A stretch of 64,000 bases of DNA from Lepidodermella squamata (Eukaryota; Gastrotricha). Under the pieces are notes generated by a model. It was given only the letters and a program-made list of their open reading frames with translations, did no database searches and was not told where the DNA came from. Below are positions 46,891-55,938 of the stretch, piece after piece. A program made the position numbers and the translations under genes. Within the stretch, counting starts at the first letter, position 1; each line of letters opens with the position of its first letter. The DNA lies in assembly GCA_047495785.1 (NCBI GenBank), contig JBLDXI010000028.1:62001-126000 (forward strand). The letters run 5' to 3'.

Positions 46891-48583
46891 ATGTGGCAGA
46901 AAATGTGTCAAAAAACGGAACTTTTCCAAGAGCCGGATGTATATCAGCCATTGGCAATAGCAGATAGCGATATATCAGAAGATGATGGTTTATGGAAGAT
47001 CGACCAGCGCTGTGACAAGCACGAAGCTTTTCGAGTTGAAATAACAACGTCTCATCTGCTTACTTTCATCGTCATCGTTTTTTTCAACTGGCTACTTTTA
47101 TGCGGCGACGTGCGTAATTGCAATATTTGGTCGATATGTAACATTAAAACTAGAGCCCTTTTACAAATTTCGAAGCAAATTGACGGAAAAATTTGGAGAT
47201 GTTAACAAGAATTAGGTAAAAAAAGACAATACTCCGGCTCGGAATTTCCTATAAAATGTATTGCCCTATGAGATTTTTCTGTCGTTAAAATTAGCCTAAT
47301 CTTTTCTGCAGATTGAGGCCAATCCTGGTCCTTGGACAAGAGAAGAGCTGTCTCAATTTACCGATGAAGCACGTTCGGCGCACTTCATGAACCAGTTTCG
47401 AAAATTTGACGAAGTCACCTACACTCTGAATATCGAAAATGACTTGTATTTCAATGGTATTGAAATAAGTGCAACAAAATCTCTCCCCTTCTCATCGCTC
47501 AGGAAAAGTGATGTAATACACCCTTTTTTACTAGGAAAAACAGGCCACATCTTATCCGCCCAACTTGCCGTAATTTTCTATCACTTTTCTTTCCTTTTCA
47601 TCAATCCTAACGCTAGAGCTTATTATGGTAGGCTTGCTAAAACGTTCTTTCTATTTAGCGAATACATATCCGAATATATGGACGAAGACGACACATATAG
47701 CTTTTTCTTTTCATATCGCCATTTATTTTACCTTACCCCAGAACTCTGGCTAAATTTGAATGGAAAACCTCTCTTGGAATGGGACGACTTTTGTACGTTA
47801 TTGAATTCCTCTTTCGATCATTTCGGTTTGAACAATTTATCGCTTATGTACATAACGAGGTTCAACGAAAACGTGGATGATATATTGTTTTCTTCCGGAA
47901 ATGTTTTCTCGCCAGATCAATTATTTTTCGAAAATTACAGTTCGTATAACGGAAGGTTTTATGAACTAAACGAAAAAACTATTGTTATTGCTACCAAAAA
48001 CACTTTCGCTGCGCGACTGTTCCGATTGCTAATGAATTACAAAAAAAATGTTGACAACGGTTTTAATTTTGTTATTGTCTCTTTCAACCTTAGCCTTAAA
48101 AAAAACCAACTTGTTATAATGGATTCTTTTTGTCGACAATTCGGTATTCGAAAATTCTTTCTCCTAGTCGACGCAAACTTCCATGAAATTAGTACATACT
48201 ACAAGACCAGAATCTCAGGCTTCATCAAATTTCAGTTATTATGCCCGTTAGTGTTTCAGCATAATGAAAAATTCGTTCCTTACACTGTTGCACCTGAATC
48301 ACTTCTAAAGTATATTCTCCAGCTGTCAAACTCTGATAATAATTTCAGGATTTGTGCTGGCCTCGTTCTTTCAACACTTAAAACTCAATTTTGGCTGGAG
48401 AAATATTATATTGGTGATGGCAAGTTGAATGAACTGTTGGAATCTATTGTAAACTATGATAATTATTGTGCAGAGGTTAAACGAAAAACGAAATTGTTCT
48501 TAGATGATAATCCTTCAAAATGGGATTATTTGCCAGAAAATGTCAGACAATCCCTAGTAATTTTATATAAAAAGTCATTTTAA
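46891..48583 (+). CDS. 2A-peptide-containing SPO11/TopoVIA-like protein
   Basis: Two exons, 46891-47109 and 47312-48583 (496 aa). Exon 1 encodes a leader ending in a hydrophobic segment (FIVIVFFNWLLLCGD). Splicing joins GD to IEANPGPW, forming the canonical 2A motif D-I-E-x-N-P-G-P (73-80), so ribosome skipping between Gly79 and Pro80 is expected. The 417-residue downstream part resembles SPO11/topoisomerase VI A. SYRHLFY (207-213) fits the R-x-x-[FY]-Y box, with Tyr213 at the catalytic position. Residues 296-373 show an alternating beta/alpha pattern like a TOPRIM fold, with VDAN where DxD is expected and Ala/Thr instead of the metal-binding Glu. Codon use is AT-rich, unlike the conserved genes nearby. 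The gene structure and 2A motif are clear; the SPO11 assignment is by eye and tentative. A downstream ATG at 46903 is an alternative start. Confidence 0.55.
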
Positions 48584-48617
48584 CATATGTTTCAATCGCG
48601 TTTTAGAATTTTAAAAC

Positions 48618-49043
48618 ATGCCTATGAAGCCGTATTCGCAATTGAACCGTTCGGAAATTACAACTTTATCAAACTGGGAATTTCTTTTGAGTGAAGGTTT
48701 TCACAATAAAATGGCTCACTTCATGTTGTAATTCATGTTATATTATTGCTAAAGGTTTAGCGAAATTTACATGTCGAGAATGCAAAGAAAGGATTGATTT
48801 ACCGGACGCATTTTTTCAAGCGGATATGGAAATCAAAGCTTATATGCTTACAAAACAACGATTTCAATTCGAATATGTAAGTCCTGATACATTCTAATCT
48901 ATTAGACTTATGGTATAACATAGCATGACGAATGTTGGACGAGTTATACAAATCAATACAGGATTCGATATGAAAAAAGCCAATTGAAGTTGAAAACAGC
49001 AAGTCCCATGGTAAATTTTAACATGGAAAATATCTGCGATTGA
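48618..49043 (+). CDS. Single PARP-type zinc-finger protein
   Basis: Three exons, 48618-48696, 48755-48876 and 48924-49043, join in frame to 106 residues. Residues 21-72 fit a PARP-type zinc finger: a FLLSEGLAKFTC entry (compare the Y-A-K-S-x-R-x-x-C entry of PARP1), Cys33-x2-Cys36, KERI, then His68-x2-Cys71 in EYHDECW. The spacing C-x2-C-x31-H-x2-C is slightly longer than the usual x28-30. PARP-type fingers recognise DNA strand breaks. No catalytic or BRCT domain follows; the tail is basic and Asn-rich. The ATG lies 34 nt after the stop of the 2A/SPO11-like gene, and TTTTAG just before it (48600-48605) would suit cis- or trans-splicing, so the two may share a transcript. Function is inferred from the finger only. 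Confidence 0.6.
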
Positions 49044-49084
49044 ATATTAAATTTTCTGAGATTTCTTAATAAAAATAATTGTTG

Positions 49085-52000
49085 AGGAGTGTGCTCCCAG
49101 CTTATTAATTTCACATCTCGTTCGGCTTGGATACGGCATCAACTGTACACTACAACGGACTGTAACCAGCATCGCCGAGATGAAGCCGGAATGCCTCCTG
49201 CTACTGTCGATGTTTGGCGCTGTGGTTATCCTATGGACTGTCGACTTGTCCTTGGCTGGGTCACTTCTCGCTTTTGACCTGGCAGGACAGACTAATTCAA
49301 ATTCGAACTTGGCTGCTTCTACGCCACTCAAGGCGCGTGTGAATCGCGTGCCGTTTGAAACGTGGTGCCGTGAAATCAACGGTCAAGACGACTATAGTGT
49401 GCTCGGACACGACGGCAGGCCAACAGAAACCACGACGCATGAAGGTTTTTCGATCTTTTTTTGTTATTTGGCCCGCGATCCAAAACGTCAAATTACTCGC
49501 ATGAGAGGTTTTATTCTGATTTTACTCTTGATTTCGGGGGTTCAGCCAAATCCGGGGCCCCCTGCTAGACACGAATTACCAGTCACACCAAATCATGAGT
49601 TGAGCGATGTAGTTCAGAAATTGAATTATGGGGACGAAAAAATGAAATTCATACACGCGGTTCATTTCAATGTGAATGGCTTGACATGTAAACTGGAAAA
49701 ATCTAGTATTTTCAAATATGAAGCCCTCGCTGAATTCTGCTCAGTGAATAAGCCTGATCTAATCCTAATATCGGAGACGAAAATTCCGGCGAATTCTACA
49801 CCGAAATTTGTCGAGGATATGTTTTCAGACTATAGTTGCATTTGGGTTGGACGGGAAAATTCTGGCGGTGGCGGTGTAGCAATATTAGTCCGCAACAATT
49901 TGGTGATCAAAAATTATTGGTCAACCTCATCCACAATCGAGAACATTCACGCTTTAATCGAATCACCAAATGGAATGACATTCACAGCATCCGTGATATA
50001 TCGATCACCAACAGTAATGCCCAAAATTCCAGTCGAAGAACTAGACAGTGTTTTAGTTGATCTTACTGCAAAATCGATGCATGTCAATCATCGATTTATA
50101 GGCGGAGATTTCAATTGGGACCTTCTCGATATCAAAGTTGACTCAGAATTACGAGACACATTCAATACGTTTGATCTGAAACATAGCTTTCCACACTGCA
50201 TTACTAGGCCAGCCGCTCTTACCATGCTCGACCATTTTTGGACCACTGAAAAGGAAGAAAACATCATCTTATCGGGAACAATACATGGGCTTAGCGACCA
50301 TCACGGGATCTTGTTAGTTATCACGGACCAGGGAACAAAAAGGTTTAAAAACCAAGTCGCAACCGAATCTAAGTATCGTAACTTGAAAGCTATCAAGGCA
50401 GACCAGTTCAATTATGAACTCGGTAAGGCACTAGGAAGTCCTAGCATCGAAACCGGAGATAGCTCACAGAATTGCTGGGATAAAATCCAGACAGCGATTA
50501 TTAAGGTTCTTGATAAACTTGCACCAGAAACAGTTAGAAAATCTACGCACCGCCGCACCAAACACCGGCCAACTTTTCACTCACTTAGCAAACAACGAAA
50601 GGAACATCGAAAAATCCGGAAATCGCGAAGGGCCAAATGGCGCAGTAAAGTTACTGAGGCAGGGCGGGATTCCAAAAAAATCTGGAAGGTGGTTAATGAG
50701 TTTAGACCTAAGAAATCGTCCAACCACAACGACTTTCCATCTCTGAATAAAGATGAGTCGTATCTCCTGGCTAACACTTTCAATCAGATGTTCTCGAACG
50801 TTGGCAAAAAGATAGCAGATTTGCTTTTGAATCGCCTAGACTTCGACCGGAAGAACCCGAAGAATCAGGAATTTTCATTTAGGCATATCACGCAAAGGGA
50901 ACTATGCCTGGCATTCTCAAAAGTGAAAAACAAATCTACGACTGGTCACGATGGTATTCCGGAGTCTATTCTTAAACTAGCTTCTGATGTTTTGAAACCT
51001 CATTTACTCGTTCTGTTCAATGTAATAATTGACAATAACACAATTCCTGAGCAATGGAAAATCGCAGTGGTTCATCCTCTTCACAAAGGTGGGTGTAAAT
51101 CTGACGTAGGTAATTTTAGGCCTATTTCAATACTGTCAGCCATTTCCAGAACTTTTGAACGGTGCATTTCCATGCAAATTAAGGAACATATCACCAATAT
51201 CGAGTTTCTTTCGCCTAGCCAATTTGGTTTCAGACAATATCATTCTACCGACACATGTCTAGCGAAACTCAGTAATGATCTACGTAAGACTCATGAACAA
51301 AGCAAAATATCGGTAGCTATTGCGATAGACTTGAGCAAGGCTTTTGACTCACTGCATCACCAAGGTGTCTATAACTCCTTAATTAGCGCAGGTTTCACAG
51401 AGAAAGCAGTCGGATTAATTCGCAATTACCTTGAGAACCGAAAACAGTATGTTTCGATAAACAATACCTTTTCAGACCATTTGCCTTTGCTCTACGGCGT
51501 GCCCCAAGGTAGTGTACTGGGGCCGCTACTTTTCACGCTATATATTAATGAGATGGCATCGATTCCCAGATTTGCGAAACTAGTCCAGTTCGCAGATGAT
51601 ACCACTGTATATCATTCAGGAAAAGATGTTGAAAAGTTACAACAGGAGCTTCAGTACGACATTGATCAATTGAGTGTCTGGCTCGCAGCGAACAGTCTAA
51701 TGGTAAACGGGAAAAAATCGCAGATGATTGTTTTGCCAACCGACTACAACACCACTTCCCCACCTAAATTCGAAATCAAAATTGACGGCTGCTTGATCGG
51801 AACAACGTCATCACTCAAAGTCTTGGGGTTTACTCTTGACAATAAATTGGGATTTAAGGAACATTTAAGGGGGGTGAAAAACAAATCACGTAGTGGCTTA
51901 TTCGGACTGAGGATCGCTGCTAAATACCTTGATCGAAAGACTCTCAAACTCATGGCAAATGGCCTAATATTCTGCCACTTAATGTACTGCGATACAACTC

Positions 52001-52723
52001 TCTCGCAGCTGGCACCGACCAAGCTCAGCAAACTACAACGTCGCCAAGACCAGGCCGTAAGAATCATTTGCCACGCTCCGATGAACGCGGACCCCGCACC
52101 GCTAAGACAAAAACTCGGATGGCTGGATCTTGACGGAAAACGAAAAGTTCACCTGGCAACACTGATCTGGCGCTGCATTAATGGTGAGGCCCCGGTAGCC
52201 ATAGCCAACTTCTTCAAACTTCGAACCGCACCAATGGCTTCTACCCGCAAACAAAACGCCCTCAAAGAACTCTCAAACATCCTAGAGGTGCCCAGGACTA
52301 AGTCAGCGATCATGGATCGGTGTTTGGCTCACCATGGATCGGTATTTTGGAACTCTCTCCCCGACCACATCCGCACATCCAAAACTGCCGACCAATGCAG
52401 AAACTTGGTTTACCGTCACCTGCTTACACAACAAAAAGAACTTACCTCAAATACCGCCGCCTGAAACCAGAAGACAAGAGCATCTGCATTTTATATTTTT
52501 ATATTGATCCTGCTACAAACCAACATTCATCACAATTGTTTTCTTTGTTGAGCTATCTTCTTTTTTATACATATAAGTTACATGATGTTTTATAACTATC
52601 TAATCTTGTGTACAGTTTAAATCGAACCTAACTAATCCATTGTCTTTTTTTACAGCTGAGCTTTCCAACTTTTTCTAAAAACGGATGAATGGCTCATAAA
52701 TAAAATAAATAAATAAATAAAAA
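49085..52723 (+). mobile_element. Apparently full-length CR1/L2/Jockey-like LINE
   Basis: One long intact ORF (49180-52464), a short 5' leader and a 3' tail ending in an AAAT microsatellite (52697-52723). Such short tandem 3' ends are usual for CR1/L2 elements. The 5' boundary is approximate. No clear target-site duplication was found. The element sits between the PARP-finger gene and an orphan 324-aa ORF on the same strand. Confidence 0.8.
49180..52464 (+). CDS. LINE polyprotein: 2A-like sequence, APE endonuclease, reverse transcriptase
   Basis: 1094 residues without stop. The N-terminus is hydrophobic (about 5-35). A second hydrophobic stretch (110-120) runs into GVQPNPGP (120-127), a 2A-like motif that keeps NPGP but has Gly and Gln where canonical 2A has Asp and Glu, so its skipping activity is uncertain. 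The APE-type endonuclease spans about 156-385 with Asn166 (NVNGL), Glu199 (SETK), GDFNW (309-313) and the catalytic SDHHG (372-376). The reverse transcriptase spans about 570-830 with LSKAFDSL, the GVPQGSVLGPLLF motif and FADD (804-807). The C-terminus is a typical CR1/L2 tail with no gag-like ORF1. All catalytic residues I can check are present, so the copy is probably young and possibly active. Confidence 0.85.
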   Translation: MKPECLLLLSMFGAVVILWTVDLSLAGSLLAFDLAGQTNSNSNLAASTPLKARVNRVPFETWCREINGQDDYSVLGHDGRPTETTTHEGFSIFFCYLARDPKRQITRMRGFILILLLISGVQPNPGPPARHELPVTPNHELSDVVQKLNYGDEKMKFIHAVHFNVNGLTCKLEKSSIFKYEALAEFCSVNKPDLILISETKIPANSTPKFVEDMFSDYSCIWVGRENSGGGGVAILVRNNLVIKNYWSTSSTIENIHALIESPNGMTFTASVIYRSPTVMPKIPVEELDSVLVDLTAKSMHVNHRFIGGDFNWDLLDIKVDSELRDTFNTFDLKHSFPHCITRPAALTMLDHFWTTEKEENIILSGTIHGLSDHHGILLVITDQGTKRFKNQVATESKYRNLKAIKADQFNYELGKALGSPSIETGDSSQNCWDKIQTAIIKVLDKLAPETVRKSTHRRTKHRPTFHSLSKQRKEHRKIRKSRRAKWRSKVTEAGRDSKKIWKVVNEFRPKKSSNHNDFPSLNKDESYLLANTFNQMFSNVGKKIADLLLNRLDFDRKNPKNQEFSFRHITQRELCLAFSKVKNKSTTGHDGIPESILKLASDVLKPHLLVLFNVIIDNNTIPEQWKIAVVHPLHKGGCKSDVGNFRPISILSAISRTFERCISMQIKEHITNIEFLSPSQFGFRQYHSTDTCLAKLSNDLRKTHEQSKISVAIAIDLSKAFDSLHHQGVYNSLISAGFTEKAVGLIRNYLENRKQYVSINNTFSDHLPLLYGVPQGSVLGPLLFTLYINEMASIPRFAKLVQFADDTTVYHSGKDVEKLQQELQYDIDQLSVWLAANSLMVNGKKSQMIVLPTDYNTTSPPKFEIKIDGCLIGTTSSLKVLGFTLDNKLGFKEHLRGVKNKSRSGLFGLRIAAKYLDRKTLKLMANGLIFCHLMYCDTTLSQLAPTKLSKLQRRQDQAVRIICHAPMNADPAPLRQKLGWLDLDGKRKVHLATLIWRCINGEAPVAIANFFKLRTAPMASTRKQNALKELSNILEVPRTKSAIMDRCLAHHGSVFWNSLPDHIRTSKTADQCRNLVYRHLLTQQKELTSNTAA

Positions 52724-52785
52724 GTTCAATTAAACGTTCTCTGATACCAGTTTTAATTAATCCTATAATAATTAAGGAACGAGGA

Positions 52786-53760
52786 ATGGCTCATATAACT
52801 GAAATATCGCATCTACCTTCAAGTTCTACGATTGAAAGTTCGTTGCCGGTTATTTCTAGAGGAATGGAAACGGTCCAGTCGCCGATGTTAGAGAATCGCT
52901 TGAAGTCAGTCAGTCAAGAGATTCGTCGTTCCAACGAACTGAATGAGCGGTTGAGAGATGTTGCTAATGAAATGAACAATTTATTATCTGGTGATCTCGC
53001 GATTCAAAACGAGTTACGCAAGCTTCTTCAGGATGACGAGGATACGGCAGCTGCCGGGACGCTTTCACGTGTTGACGCCTGTACATTGCATGAGTTGGTT
53101 AAGTCGGTTTGCGATAACGTATCGTATATTGTATCTACCCACTTTCCCGTCGCAAAAGAACTCATTGACCAATACTGTCCAGAAGTTACGAAATTGACGA
53201 TATCTTCGTCTTCATTGCTGTCGTCTTCTGCGATTTCATCGGAGAATCATGGCAATGAAAAAGCCGCAGTTGACACTGCCTTTGAGATACCCCTTCTACT
53301 ACTTCGTCTGCCTGCTGCCTCTTCACCACCTCTTCAGTTAATTTCTGAAAAAAGCGACGAAGCAGAAAAACTGACATTCATTTGTCCTTCCTCGCCACCT
53401 ACTGATCATTTTTTCTGCAATTCAGCAATGGCTCTTGATCCATCCAACCAGCTTGCTGATGCAACATCGCCAATTCCTCCAAGCGACAGCCTCACCTCGC
53501 CAATTGAAATAGCTCCTAGAAGGCGCTGGGTGACCTTCAAATCGCGGAATTTGGTTCGAAAACTTGGAATTGCTAAAATAAAAAAACAACTCGACTCCAT
53601 GAGCTTTAATTACTCCAAAACTTTCCAAAGCGATAATAAGAATACTGTCAGAATATTCTTCAACGTCGGCGACGGTTCTTTTGAGCATTTTGAAAACAGA
53701 AATCAGTACAATTGGATGCTACCCAATGGATTCGTTTCGTCAACAGTGAAACTAGACTGA
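52786..53760 (+). CDS. Orphan 324-residue protein with N-terminal coiled coil
   Basis: A single uninterrupted frame from ATG 52786, only about 60 bp past the LINE's AAAT tail. Residues about 34-85 are heptad-like and charged (LENRLKSVSQEIRRSNELN). The middle is Ser/Pro-rich. A basic segment (PRRRWVTFKSRNLVRKLG) precedes a compact C-terminal part (RIFFNVGDGSFEHF and NWMLPNGFVSS). There is no signal peptide or transmembrane helix. Codon use is AT-rich, like the 2A/SPO11-like gene upstream. I recognise no family. It is unlikely to be part of the LINE because it lies beyond the 3' terminal repeat. The length and compositional order argue for a real lineage-specific gene, with the LINE inserted in its 5' region. 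Confidence 0.5.
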   Translation: MAHITEISHLPSSSTIESSLPVISRGMETVQSPMLENRLKSVSQEIRRSNELNERLRDVANEMNNLLSGDLAIQNELRKLLQDDEDTAAAGTLSRVDACTLHELVKSVCDNVSYIVSTHFPVAKELIDQYCPEVTKLTISSSSLLSSSAISSENHGNEKAAVDTAFEIPLLLLRLPAASSPPLQLISEKSDEAEKLTFICPSSPPTDHFFCNSAMALDPSNQLADATSPIPPSDSLTSPIEIAPRRRWVTFKSRNLVRKLGIAKIKKQLDSMSFNYSKTFQSDNKNTVRIFFNVGDGSFEHFENRNQYNWMLPNGFVSSTVKLD

Positions 53761-54085
53761 ACTGCCAGAATTATGAGTATCTATGTATGTTTTGTATTTG
53801 TACGCTGAATTTGCACTTCCATACAATGGGCATAAGCAGTAAGCTGGCGAGTTGCTACTTTTTCGCGTGGTAAAAGATTTTGCTCTCGTACTCCGTTTTC
53901 AATGAAGCTTAAATCAGTCGGTCTCTGAGTTTCTTCGGGATCAAGAAGATATCATTAATGAATGATAAATGGTAACACGTCAGTCCATCTGCCATGAGCT
54001 TGAAACCGTAGCTGAGCTTGCCTAGGGTTTTCGAATTCCGACGCCATTGGTGCTGCTTATCTTGATATTTAAAGAGGGCTCCTTG

Positions 54086-54716
54086 TCCCGATTTCTCATT
54101 ATGGTCGTTTTCTTGGTGAAAACTCTATAGGGTCATTATTTTTCAAACCGTCTTCAAGCTCATCGCGGTGCTCAGCTAACTTTTTTCCCTACAATTTCAA
54201 CTACTATTTCTTAAGGACACACGACGCCAGACGTTAGTGCGCTGGTAGAGGATTATACGCGCTAATTAGGCACAACTGATCGACTCGCGCGGGTGGCTGA
54301 GACATTGCTGAATAGATTTCTTTCAATGGACCCAACATATAATTAAGGGTTAGAACTTTCGAGGGATCGACTATTAGGGGTTGCCAAAGGCTTGGATCCG
54401 TAATGTATTTTTCTAATTTATTTTTCTACTCACGTGCCAATAGGCCCGTGTAAAAACATCGCCACAGCGGTGAATCGGGTTCACTCTTAAACTCAAAGCC
54501 CAAACATGTCGCCGGGCGACTGGCGATTGCGCTTATTTACGCTCAACCCAGCAATAATCCGCCAATAACAATTCGGGGAGGCGGGGTAAGGGGGAGCCGT
54601 TGGTCAGAAATATATATTGGTGAGCACATCGATAGTTCATCAGACGGTTTGAAAAATAATGACCCTTGACCTTGAGTTTTCCCAAGGAAACGACCAGAGA
54701 TAATGAAAAATCGGGG
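54086..54716. repeat. Foldback (MITE-like) element
   Basis: The arm at 54086-54152 (TCCCGATTTCTCATTAT, then GGTCGTTTTCTTGG, then GGGTCATTATTTTTCAAACC) recurs inverted and slightly diverged at 54643-54716. Weaker similarity continues inward to about 54175 and 54617. The roughly 490-bp core has no open frame of note. Long imperfect terminal inverted repeats suggest a non-autonomous DNA transposon. Confidence 0.65.
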
Positions 54717-55734
54717 CCATTTTCCGGAGGGGATTCAAATTTTTCCCGCCAGAGTTTTTGACATTAATATACCAGAAACATATATAATGTCGACTAAAAT
54801 ATTTACGCCACTAATTCCAAAAGTCTAAATTTTTTAAAAATGGATCGGATTTTTCCCGTTTTTTGCCTATGAAGAAGGGGCTTTGGAGGACAAGTAACGC
54901 GAAAGGCGAAAGGGGTCGTCGACGTTCTTGGAGGTAGTCTCATCGATATTTCAGGTCTCGGCCGGATGTTACACTCTGATGCCAAATTTTTCTTGAAGCT
55001 AACAGCTAACAGCTAACAGCTACTGCGGGAAAATTGGATTTTTGTGCTTCTCAGCCATGTTCCGAGGGAACCAGGGGAATCATCCGAATTCTGCCATATT
55101 TTCTCATCTATCGATTGAAGCATTTTATGAGCCTCAATCTTGTGGTATCGTCTTTTTTATTTCAAATTCATTTTTAATTTCAATGCTATAAGTACTCGAT
55201 TGGCACAGGTAATTTGCGTATCAACCTTATCCTTCCTGGCGGAGTACGATCAATTGCCCTAATGACGTTGCCCTGCTGAGAGTAATTGCTGAGCAAATAC
55301 TAAATACTGGAAAACCGGGATGAAATTCGCTAGTTGTGAAATGCGAAATGATAACACTGTCATGAAATTAAATGCTAGCTTCAACTCCTCCCTCGACTTT
55401 GGTCGACTCCTATTTGATTCGTAAGAGAGCTTCGAACTTAGATTATAGAATCAATCCGTGAAACTTACTGATTACATATTTCTCACTGAATTATTCAGAA
55501 CCGCTGTAGAAAAGCGGTTCCAATGAGATGCATCTGTTTAATGAAGTGGTCATCGGCCTTTGGCGTACTGCTCACCTTATACGTCTCACGGCACATATTG
55601 CTCTTTAATTTCTATTCAAATCTATGACGCATGTCTGCTCCTTGCTTCGCCTAAGTATTTTTCATTGTAGTGCGTATAGCGGGTTGGATGTTGGAATCGC
55701 TGATTGAAGTGAGGCTGCAGTTTAATGCAGTAAT

Positions 55735-55850
55735 TGGATTTGACATTGATTACACATTCCCAATCAAAAACGTCTATACAAGTCTATAGGAAACCGAATA
55801 CGGCAAACGTTTTAGCAAAAATAACCCCATGTTTTCCGCACATTGACCTA
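55735..55850 (+). pseudogene. Penelope-like reverse transcriptase scrap
   Basis: The frame from 55734 reads DLTLITHSQSKTSIQVYRKPNT, which resembles the strongly conserved (F)LDL-x-x-x-...-VYRKPT segment of Penelope-like and related reverse transcriptases. Neither upstream nor downstream RT motifs are found, so only a fragment of about 115 bp remains. Confidence 0.4.
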
Positions 55851-55938
55851 GTCATGTTTTATGTCCTAGTCTTCGCGGATTTAAGTAAGCCATTCTATCA
55901 AAGCTCTGGGCATTTTCTTTTTAGTGTTTAATGATATA

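Larger units (their letters stand above)
53761..55938. other. Intergenic region with a foldback repeat and RT scrap
   Basis: No intact gene. It contains the inverted repeat at 54086-54716, a three-copy AACAGCT tandem near 55003-55022 and a Penelope-like RT scrap at about 55735-55850. The last few hundred bases should include the ZC3H18 promoter. Confidence 0.5.
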
